A model generated the notes under the pieces. It did no database searches. It saw only the letters and a list, made by a program, of their open reading frames with translations, and was not told where the DNA came from. 19,560 nt of DNA from Bacteroidales bacterium (lineage in GTDB: Bacteria > Bacteroidota > Bacteroidia > Bacteroidales > Bacteroidaceae): NCBI GenBank assembly GCA_004555425.1, contig SFID01000048.1, positions 1 to 19,560 on the forward strand. The letters run 5' to 3'. Position 1 is the stretch's first letter; each line of letters begins with the position of its first letter. Both the position numbers and the translations under genes were made by a program. Below, in pieces: positions 14,665 to 19,560 of this stretch.

Positions 14665-15228
14665 TCATTTTATTTGTGCCCGAATCCTACTCAAACTTGC
14701 CTGTGTGATGCCTAAATAGGTGGCGATACTTCCTAACGGCAACCGCTGTAACAAATCAGGCTCTTTCTCCAACAACTCGTGATACCGTTCCGAGGCGACG
14801 GCTGACAACATGGAAATCAGTCGTTCCTCGGCAGCAAGCAGTTCCATTTCCGCATAACGCCGTCCCCAATTAGCTATGTGCAAATCCTCCAAGAATAACT
14901 CTTTCAGTTTTTTCCTTTCCAATACATATAAGACAGAATTTTCCATCAGCTCCATTGTTTCATACCCCGGTTCGTCATTCACATATCCTTTCATGGAAAC
15001 AATAGTCGCCCCTTCCTTGCCGACCCAAAAGGTAATTTCTTTCCCCTCTACCAAAGTATAGGCGCGGACAATGCCTTTCTTGATGAAAAAGATGTCTTTT
15101 TCTATCTTGCCATATTCCAACACTTGGAATCCTTTTGGGTATGAGACTTCCGTCAGGCATTGCCGCAACTTGTCCAAAGACGCATCTGGCATGGCATATC
15201 TCTGGTTGATGATTTCCTTTATATCCAT
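14665..15228 (-). CDS. Crp/Fnr-family transcriptional regulator
   Basis: A 187-residue protein. Residues about 10-120 form the cyclic-nucleotide-type beta-barrel sensor, with YGKIEKDIFFIKKGIVRAYT and FWVGKEGATIVSM, and a helix at 125-150 links to the C-terminal winged-helix DNA-binding domain where LGSIATYLGITQASLSRIRAQ is the recognition helix. There are no cysteine clusters, so it is not an oxygen-sensing FNR, and the effector is unknown. It is divergent from the SMR and MFS efflux genes and shares with them a 150-base promoter region with candidate operators, so it is their likely regulator. The 3' end lies directly against the integrase/primase relic. Confidence 0.9.
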   Translation of the reverse strand: MDIKEIINQRYAMPDASLDKLRQCLTEVSYPKGFQVLEYGKIEKDIFFIKKGIVRAYTLVEGKEITFWVGKEGATIVSMKGYVNDEPGYETMELMENSVLYVLERKKLKELFLEDLHIANWGRRYAEMELLAAEERLISMLSAVASERYHELLEKEPDLLQRLPLGSIATYLGITQASLSRIRAQIK

Positions 15229-15245
15229 AAGTTATTTTTGTGGTA

Positions 15246-15253
15246 CAAAATTA
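15246..15253 (-). promoter_or_regulatory. Promoter -7 box of the Crp/Fnr gene
   Basis: Minus-strand TAATTTTG, a TAnnTTTG box 18 bases upstream of the start codon. No clear -33 element. Confidence 0.45.
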
Positions 15254-15268
15254 TAAAATAGTGCGTAG

Positions 15269-15293
15269 AAACAGCTGCTAACGGCTGTTTTTT
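15269..15293. promoter_or_regulatory. Inverted repeat with T tract between the divergent genes
   Basis: AAACAGC (15269-15275) and GCTGTTT (15284-15290) with an 8-base spacer, followed by TTT on the plus strand. It could be an operator for the Crp/Fnr protein or a terminator blocking plus-strand read-through; there is no gene upstream on that strand close enough to need one. Confidence 0.4.
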
Positions 15294-15294
15294 G

Positions 15295-15333
15295 TCAAAT
15301 GCAAAATCCGTTTTTACCAAATGTGAAAAACGG
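15295..15333. promoter_or_regulatory. Candidate operator upstream of the SMR gene
   Basis: CCGTTTTT (15308-15315) and AAAAACGG (15326-15333) form perfect 8-base arms around ACCAAATGTG. Overlapping this, CAAATG followed by an A run and CGG occurs twice in direct orientation (15296-15310 and 15319-15333). The position, just upstream of a TACTTTTG -7 box, fits a regulator binding site. Confidence 0.5.
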
Positions 15334-15349
15334 TTAGAAATTACTTGCT

Positions 15350-15357
15350 TACTTTTG
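15350..15357 (+). promoter_or_regulatory. Promoter -7 box of the SMR-MFS genes
   Basis: TACTTTTG fits TAnnTTTG and lies about 25 bases upstream of the SMR ATG at 15383. No good -33 TTG is seen, and the position normally taken by it is the palindrome arm at 15326-15333. Confidence 0.5.
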
Positions 15358-15382
15358 CACCCGAATTTAATAAATTATAGGT

Positions 15383-15710
15383 ATGAATTGGATAATTTTA
15401 TTTTTGGCAGGATTGTTTGAGGTAAGCCTTACATTCTGCTTGGGAAAAACGAGAGAGGAATCAGGTATTGGTTTTTATCTGTGGGGAAGCGGTTTCTTGG
15501 CTTCCACGGTATTGAGTATGGCATTACTTGCCAAAGCGGTTCAGACTTTGCCTTTGGGGCACGGCATACGCCATTTGGACGGGTATCGGAGCGGTCGGCA
15601 CGGTCTTGATTGGGATATTCGTTTTCAAAGAGCCGGCCACTCCCATACGGCTTTTCTTCCTGTTCACGCTCATTGCCTCCTTGATTGGATTGAAAGTTGT
15701 GTCATACTGA
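15383..15710 (+). pseudogene. SMR-family small multidrug efflux gene, frameshifted
   Basis: From ATG 15383 the protein begins MNWIILFLAGLFEVSLTFCL, typical of four-helix SMR/SugE-type exporters, including the conserved membrane glutamate of the first helix (FEV, residue 13). It reads normally to AVQTLPLG at about 15558. There the sequence has GGGG where one G fewer would keep the frame. Beyond that the other frame continues exactly as the family requires: TAYAIWTGIGAVGTVLIGI, VFKEPATPIRLFFLF and LKVVSY, ending TGA at 15710. In total about 109 residues if corrected. As written, the protein loses its last two helices and would be inactive, or the extra G is a sequencing error. Downstream the MFS gene follows after 30 bases, so both probably form one operon. 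Confidence 0.85.
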
Positions 15711-15713
15711 AAG

Positions 15714-15749
15714 GAGGAATAAATGATGCAAGAGGAATAAATGATGCAA
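15714..15749 (+). repeat. Perfect 18-base tandem duplication spanning the MFS start
   Basis: GAGGAATAAATGATGCAA occurs twice head to tail (15714-15731 and 15732-15749). Each copy contains a GGAG-like ribosome-binding stretch and ATGATG. The first copy's ATG opens only MMQEE and then stops; the second leads into the transporter. So the MFS gene has a duplicated ribosome-binding site and start. Confidence 0.95.
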
Positions 15750-16961
15750 TATGAATTGAGAGAAAGCCACGGCATTCCGGCACCTCTGCTGGCTCTGCTG
15801 GCAGTCGCTACCGGGCTTTCCGTTGCCAACTGCTACTACAACCAGCCTTTGTTGGGCAGCATGGCCAAGGATTTTGGGGTAAGCGACTTTTCTGCCAGCA
15901 TGGTTGCAACATTGACCCAGATAGGTTATGTAGTCGGACTTGTTTTTGTCATTCCGCTTGGCGATTTGGTTTCACGAAAGCAGCTGATATTGACCAATTA
16001 TATTATTTCATCGTGCGCATTGCTTGCCATAGCACTTGCCCCTAACATCTATTGGGTGTGGGGCACATCCTTGCTTGCCGGAGCATCTTCGGTTATGCCG
16101 CAGTTCTTCATCCCGTTGGTGTCTTTCCATTCAGCACCAGCACACAAGGTACGCAACGTGGGGATTATACAGTCCTGTTTGCTCATAGGTATTCTGGGCT
16201 CACGGGTATTAAGTGGTTTCCTGGCTGATATGTGGGGATGGCATTCCGTCTATTTTGTGGCTTGTGTGTTTATGCTCGGATGCTTTCTTATGATTTACAA
16301 GATGCTTCCCGTTCTGCCTGCTCGTTCAAGTGAAAATTATGCGGGCCTGATGAAATCCTTGTTGCGTCTGCTTGCCAAATACTCGTACTTGCGTATCGCT
16401 TCGTTGAGGGCGGCATTGGCTTATGGCTCGTTCTTTGCGTTGTGGAGTTGCCTTGCTTTCCGGATGAAGCAAGAGCCATTCTTTGCGGATGACGATATTA
16501 TCGGGGCACTCGGTTTGTGCGGATTGGCAGGTGCGTCTACGGTTGTATTCATTAGCGGCTATGTCCAGAAGTACGGCGTAAGGTTCTTCTCCATTGTCGG
16601 GGGATGTGTTATCTTGGCTGCATGGTTGTTGGCATTTTTTGGAAATGACAGCTACTTGTGGATGATAATCGCCATCCTTTTGATTGATGCAGGAATGCAA
16701 TGCATCCATTTGTCAAATCAGACCAGCGTGGTCACCCTCGACGCATCCGCCATCAACCGAGTCAATACCGTTTATATGACCATCTACTTCCTGGGCGGTT
16801 CTGCTGGTACGTTCGTTTCAGGTCTGTTTTGGCAACATTACGGATGGGCAGGCGTGGTAGGAGTAGGAGTTGCCTTTACCGTGGCTTCCTTGTTCGTTAA
16901 TTGCTTCCAACCAAGTAAGAGTTTCCCAAACAAGCAAAGCGATGCAGACTACGGCAATTAG
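15741..16961 (+). CDS. MFS transporter, probable drug or metabolite exporter
   Basis: A 406-residue membrane protein with 12 predicted transmembrane helices and the N-terminal sequence GLSVANCYYNQPLLGSMAKDFGVS that recurs in a large group of MFS efflux proteins. The loop after helix 2 has GDLVSRKQL, a variant of motif A (G-x-x-x-D-R-x-G-R-K). A central cytoplasmic loop lies near residues 195-215. It follows the broken SMR gene in the same direction and is the last gene of the acquired cluster. Substrate cannot be named. Start ATG at 15741 (or 15744) lies in the second copy of an 18-base duplication. No obvious terminator is visible in the 119 bases before the convergent Lrp gene. Confidence 0.88.
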   Translation: MMQYELRESHGIPAPLLALLAVATGLSVANCYYNQPLLGSMAKDFGVSDFSASMVATLTQIGYVVGLVFVIPLGDLVSRKQLILTNYIISSCALLAIALAPNIYWVWGTSLLAGASSVMPQFFIPLVSFHSAPAHKVRNVGIIQSCLLIGILGSRVLSGFLADMWGWHSVYFVACVFMLGCFLMIYKMLPVLPARSSENYAGLMKSLLRLLAKYSYLRIASLRAALAYGSFFALWSCLAFRMKQEPFFADDDIIGALGLCGLAGASTVVFISGYVQKYGVRFFSIVGGCVILAAWLLAFFGNDSYLWMIIAILLIDAGMQCIHLSNQTSVVTLDASAINRVNTVYMTIYFLGGSAGTFVSGLFWQHYGWAGVVGVGVAFTVASLFVNCFQPSKSFPNKQSDADYGN

Positions 16962-17080
16962 GACGGTTGCCAACTCATTACCTGAAAACGAAGTAATTCT
17001 TCTAACTCTCTTGATTTCAAAGAGGTATATTCGGACCTGATATGTTTTTCTGTATCTCTGGCCGATAGGCGTGCCGCAGT
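16962..17080. other. Convergent gap at the right border of the island
   Basis: 119 bases between the ends of the MFS gene and the Lrp gene. I see neither a hairpin with a T tract nor a direct repeat that would mark an insertion border. Confidence 0.5.
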
Positions 17081-17554
17081 CTATAGGCTGATGCCGTAGT
17101 TGTGTTTCAGCGTGTCCATGACAAAGAAGCTCTCGAGCGAACCGAGGTGGGGGAGGTTGCCCAGCACGTTGAGCACAAACTCCTGGTAGTACTTCATGCT
17201 CGGCGCATGGATTTTCAGGAGATAGTCGCTCTTGCCCGAGATGTTGTAGCACTCTGTCACTTCGGGTATGTCGGCAATGGTGGCGGCAAACTCCGTGGCA
17301 ATCTCGTGGCTGATGCGCTGCATCTTTACAGCGCAGAAGACGAGGAAACCCTGGTTAAGTTTCTCGGCATTGAGCACGGCAATGTAGCGGTCGATGATGC
17401 CCTCGCGCTCCAGCCGCTTCACTCGCTCGAACACGGGCGTCGTACTCAGGTTGACCTTCGCGGCCAGTTCCTTGACTGTCAAGTGGGCGTTCGATTGCAG
17501 GGCGCGCAGGATGAGGATGTCCGTGGCGTCGATAGAATATTTTTCGTTTGACAT
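17081..17554 (-). CDS. Lrp/AsnC-family transcriptional regulator
   Basis: A 157-residue protein. The N-terminal HTH is ILRALQSNAHLTVKELAAKVNLSTTPVFERVKRLEREGIIDRY (about residues 14-57), followed by a linker strand IAVLNAEKL and the C-terminal RAM ligand-binding domain, about 65-150, with VTECYNISGKSDYLLKI, the region that senses amino acids. These regulators act as octamers and commonly control neighbouring amino acid genes. It is divergent from the O-acetylhomoserine sulfhydrylase gene, 163 bases away, so methionine- or cysteine-linked control of that gene and of itself is a reasonable inference, not shown directly. Confidence 0.95.
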   Translation of the reverse strand: MSNEKYSIDATDILILRALQSNAHLTVKELAAKVNLSTTPVFERVKRLEREGIIDRYIAVLNAEKLNQGFLVFCAVKMQRISHEIATEFAATIADIPEVTECYNISGKSDYLLKIHAPSMKYYQEFVLNVLGNLPHLGSLESFFVMDTLKHNYGISL

Positions 17555-17599
17555 AGGCTTTTCGCTAGTTGAGGCGTAGAAATATTATTCCGTTGAATG

Positions 17600-17607
17600 C
17601 AAATGTA
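17600..17607 (-). promoter_or_regulatory. Promoter -7 box of the Lrp gene
   Basis: Minus-strand TACATTTG, TAnnTTTG type, 46 bases upstream of the start. It lies 29 bases from the -33 element of the divergent metY promoter, so one bound regulator could affect both. Confidence 0.5.
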
Positions 17608-17635
17608 GTAAGTTTTTCCGAATTTATGAATACTC

Positions 17636-17666
17636 TTGGAAGGTTTTTCTAGATTGCTTACCTTTG
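17636..17666 (+). promoter_or_regulatory. metY promoter
   Basis: TTG at 17636-17638, 20 bases, then TACCTTTG at 17659-17666: an exact fit to the Bacteroidetes TTG-N20-TAnnTTTG promoter. Leader to the ATG at 17718 is about 45 nt. Confidence 0.75.
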
Positions 17667-17717
17667 CAAATGCAAACGAGAAGAACATTCAACGTATTAT
17701 CTCAAAAATAAATAACT

Positions 17718-19001
17718 ATGTCCACGAAGAAATTACACTTTGAAACCCTCCAGTTGCACGTAGGTCAGGAACAGCCCGACCCCGCCACCGACGCCCGTGC
17801 CGTACCTATTTATCAGACCACCTCGTATGTATTCCGCAATGCGCAGCATGCGGCCGACCGCTTTGCCCTGCGCGATGCCGGCAATATATATGGCCGACTG
17901 ACCAACTCCACGCAGGCCGTTCTCGAAGCCCGTGTGGCTGCCCTCGAAGGCGGTGTGGCCGCACTGGCAGTGGCCAGCGGCGCGGCTGCCGTCACCTATG
18001 CGCTGCAAAACGTCTGCCAGCAGGGCGACCACATCGTAGCAGCCGACAATCTCTACGGCGGTTCGTTCAATCTCATCACCCATACGCTCCACACGCAGGG
18101 CGTGAGCAACACCATCGTCAGGGTGAACGACCTCGAGGCCCTCGAAGCCGCCATCCGTCCTAACACGAAGGCCGTTTTCGTGGAAACCTTTGGCAATCCC
18201 AACTCCGATGTCACTAATCTGGATGCCGTGGCCGAGGTGGCCCATCGCCACAACGTGCCCCTGATTGTTGATAACACCTTTGCCACTCCCTATCTGCTTC
18301 GCCCGATAGAGCACGGAGCCGATGTGGTGGTGCATTCCGCCACGAAATTCCTCGGCGGCCACGGCACGAGCCTCGGCGGCATCATCGTAGATGGCGGCAC
18401 CTTCGACTGGAAGGCCAATGCCCATAAATACCCAACCCTTGCCCAGCCCGACCCATCGTACCACGGCGCCGTGTTTGCCGATGTGGCTGGTCCGAGTGCC
18501 TTTGTCACCCGTATTCGTGCCGTCATACTGCGCGACACGGGCGCAGCGATTTCTCCATTCAATGCCTTCATCCTCTTGCAGGGTGTCGAGACGTTGTCGC
18601 TGCGCGTGGAGCGCCACGTGGCGAACGCCCTCAAGGTGGTTGATTTCCTCGCCCACCATCCCAAGGTGGCCAAGGTGAATCATCCCTCGTTGCCCACGCA
18701 TCCCGATCACGCCTTATATAATAAGTACTTCCCGCAGGGTGGCGGCTCCATCTTCACCTTCGAGGTAAAGGGCGGACAGGCCGAAGCCTGGCAGTTCATC
18801 GACAAACTGCAAATTTTCTCCCTCCTGGCCAACGTGGCCGATGTCAAGAGCCTGGTCATCCATCCCTATACGACTACGCACTCGCAGATGACGCCCGACG
18901 AACTGGAGCAGCAGCACATCACGCCCGCCACCATTCGCCTCAGCATCGGCACTGAGCATATTGACGACCTCTTGGCCGACTTGGCGCAGGCGCTTGGATG
19001 A
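17718..19001 (+). CDS. metY: O-acetylhomoserine sulfhydrylase/aminocarboxypropyltransferase
   Basis: A 427-residue PLP enzyme of the Cys/Met-metabolism family. The N-terminus FETLQLHVGQEQPDPATDARAVPIYQTTSYVF is typical, and YGRLTNSTQAVLEARVAALEGG (about 58-79) contributes to PLP phosphate binding. The conserved VETFGNPNSD is near 155, DNTFATPYL near 185, and HSATKFLGGHGTSLGG near 206 supplies the PLP-binding lysine, K210. Length above 420 with the insertion around residues 225-260 favours the sulfhydrylase group (O-acetylhomoserine plus sulfide gives homocysteine) over cystathionine gamma-synthase, which is near 380; cystathionine lyases are also shorter. Transcribed from its own promoter, divergent from the Lrp gene. 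A 13-base stem hairpin is 72 bases downstream. Confidence 0.93.
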   Translation: MSTKKLHFETLQLHVGQEQPDPATDARAVPIYQTTSYVFRNAQHAADRFALRDAGNIYGRLTNSTQAVLEARVAALEGGVAALAVASGAAAVTYALQNVCQQGDHIVAADNLYGGSFNLITHTLHTQGVSNTIVRVNDLEALEAAIRPNTKAVFVETFGNPNSDVTNLDAVAEVAHRHNVPLIVDNTFATPYLLRPIEHGADVVVHSATKFLGGHGTSLGGIIVDGGTFDWKANAHKYPTLAQPDPSYHGAVFADVAGPSAFVTRIRAVILRDTGAAISPFNAFILLQGVETLSLRVERHVANALKVVDFLAHHPKVAKVNHPSLPTHPDHALYNKYFPQGGGSIFTFEVKGGQAEAWQFIDKLQIFSLLANVADVKSLVIHPYTTTHSQMTPDELEQQHITPATIRLSIGTEHIDDLLADLAQALG

Positions 19002-19072
19002 GTTCGGTGAACTTAGCTCTGCAACGAATCGCGAGGGAAGGACAACAACGTATGACTGTTGAAGTTTATCTT

Positions 19073-19101
19073 ATTGAGCCCACTTCTAAAGTGGGCTCAA
19101 T
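19073..19101 (+). terminator. Hairpin downstream of metY
   Basis: Perfect 13-base stem ATTGAGCCCACTT (19073-19085) with AAGTGGGCTCAAT (19089-19101), loop of three. No T tract follows on the plus strand, so it is a weaker terminator candidate, or a processing/protective hairpin. Confidence 0.55.
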
Positions 19102-19139
19102 GCTAATTGATAGAACTTACCTTATAGAACCTACCTATA
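19102..19139 (+). repeat. Degenerate dispersed repeat, copy 4, with internal duplication
   Basis: TGCTAATTGATAGAAC then TATAGAACCTACC: the repeat starts like copies at 10762 and 12266, and its ATAGAACYTACCT block occurs twice in a row. Confidence 0.5.
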
Positions 19140-19157
19140 GCGAATCAACGCTATCGA

Positions 19158-19282
19158 GCCAGCAGCCGTAAGGCTGCGTTGAAACAGGAAGCCCAAAGGG
19201 ATTCCCTGAAACTAGGAAGCCGCAGGCTTCCGTTGAAACTAGGGAGCGCAGCGACCGTTGAAACTAAGGTCGCGCAGCGACC
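19158..19282. repeat. Five-hairpin tandem repeat array, copy B
   Basis: Same order of hairpins as 7634-7756 and same strand. Stems: GCAGCC/GGCTGC (19162-19177), GGAAGCCC/GGGATTCC (19187-19205), GGAAGCC/GGCTTCC (19215-19231, perfect), GGGAGC/GCGACC (19242-19256, imperfect), GGTCGC/GCGACC (19268-19282, perfect). Linkers are GTTGAAAC or GTTGAAACTA, loops mostly GCA. The array ends 4 bases before the right inverted-repeat arm. It lies in the non-coding region downstream of metY. Confidence 0.85.
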
Positions 19283-19373
19283 CCAGCCTCGTAATATAAT
19301 ACATCGCAGAGCCCCGAGTGTGCAAAACTCGTCTTTTAACATTTCGCAGGTTGTTGCGAAATGTTAAAACGAT

Positions 19374-19404
19374 TTGCATTTCGGAGGAAAATGTATTATC
19401 TTTG
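19374..19404 (+). promoter_or_regulatory. Outward promoter in the right repeat arm
   Basis: TTG at 19374-19376, 20 bases, TATCTTTG at 19397-19404, an exact Bacteroidetes promoter pattern. Transcription leaves the window at its right edge. Confidence 0.75.
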
Positions 19405-19413
19405 TACTAGCGA

Positions 19414-19455
19414 AGAGGAGAGAGCCCTAAACACGGGGTTCTTTCCTCTTTTTTT
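19414..19455 (+). terminator. Intrinsic terminator just after the right-arm promoter
   Basis: AGAGGAGAGAGCCC (19414-19427) pairs with GGGTTCTTTCCTCT (19436-19449) through 14 pairs including two G-T, followed by seven T (19449-19455). It starts about 10 bases after the -7 box, so a full transcript would be about 45 nt. Confidence 0.8.
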
Positions 19456-19560
19456 GGGCCCATATAAAGGAAGAAATACATCGGAAGTTGGAAATTCTAT
19501 ATGCTTTTGCGGATTTTCTAAATGCTTTTGCGGAAATTTTCTTGGCTTTATCGGTGCGCG

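Larger units (their letters stand above)
19287..19540. repeat. Right arm of the large inverted repeat
   Basis: Reverse-complement match of 1-253, containing in order: CGAGTTTTGCACAC on the other strand (about 19319-19332), a perfect palindrome TTTTAACATTTCGCA/TGCGAAATGTTAAAA (19334-19348 with 19355-19369), the promoter at 19374-19404, a terminator hairpin at 19414-19449, and two copies of the ATGCTTTTGCGGA unit at 19501-19540. Bases 19541-19560 have no visible counterpart because the left arm is cut by the window edge. Confidence 0.9.

Noticed and set aside
16818..17252. 144-residue minus-strand frame bridging the MFS and Lrp genes
   Set aside because: It overlaps the Lrp gene in another frame and the end of the MFS gene on the other strand, with no family resemblance.
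17733..18710. 325-residue minus-strand open frame opposite metY
   Set aside because: It is a shadow of metY with no motif and no promoter or ribosome-binding site that I can see.
19151..19342. 63-residue minus-strand frame in array B
   Set aside because: It is the same translated-repeat artefact as the one over array A.

Overview
The window looks like a piece of a Bacteroidales chromosome, most probably close to Prevotellaceae or Bacteroidaceae; I cannot name the genus. The evidence is the gene families (a Bacteroidetes-type RNA polymerase omega subunit next to a lipoprotein BamD and a DUF4293 protein, an NAD-type PyrD/PyrK pair, an HXXEE membrane protein, a PorT-like barrel) and promoters of the Bacteroidetes type, TTG-N20-TAnnTTTG. 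From position 350 to 13955 every gene is on the minus strand.

Layout. 1-253 is one arm of a large inverted repeat whose partner is 19287-19540. 350-3604 holds a cytoplasmic TPR protein and an upstream substrate-binding lipoprotein, separated by two stacked tandem repeats. 3679-5070 is pgk with its own promoter and terminator. 5183-8891 is a housekeeping run transcribed ssb, sfp-type PPTase, pyrK, pyrD, nth, interrupted between sfp and pyrK by a five-hairpin repeat array. 8921-10671 is bamD-rpoZ-DUF4293 with a promoter and a strong terminator. 10825-12077 holds an HXXEE membrane protein and a beta-barrel protein. 12286-13990 holds a LysM plus periplasmic-binding-fold protein with its terminator and promoter.

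14190-16961 is an accessory island, more AT-rich around 14660-15400 than its surroundings. It starts with a decayed mobile-element relic (the N-terminus of a CTn-type tyrosine integrase fused in frame to a fragment of a primase/helicase-like protein). A Crp/Fnr regulator follows, divergent from an SMR efflux gene broken by one extra G and an intact MFS transporter. 17081-19001 is a divergent Lrp/AsnC regulator and O-acetylhomoserine sulfhydrylase pair, a likely local regulatory unit for methionine or cysteine synthesis. 19002-19286 is a repeat-rich stretch ending in a second copy of the five-hairpin array.

The most unusual material is non-coding. The window is framed by inverted 250-base repeats, each carrying an outward promoter followed at once by an intrinsic terminator. 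There is a dispersed element of five tandem hairpins whose stems vary, in one case with compensatory changes, while the linkers stay constant. Both the array and fragments like it sit at gene 3' ends and appear to have supplied new C-terminal codons to sfp and nth.
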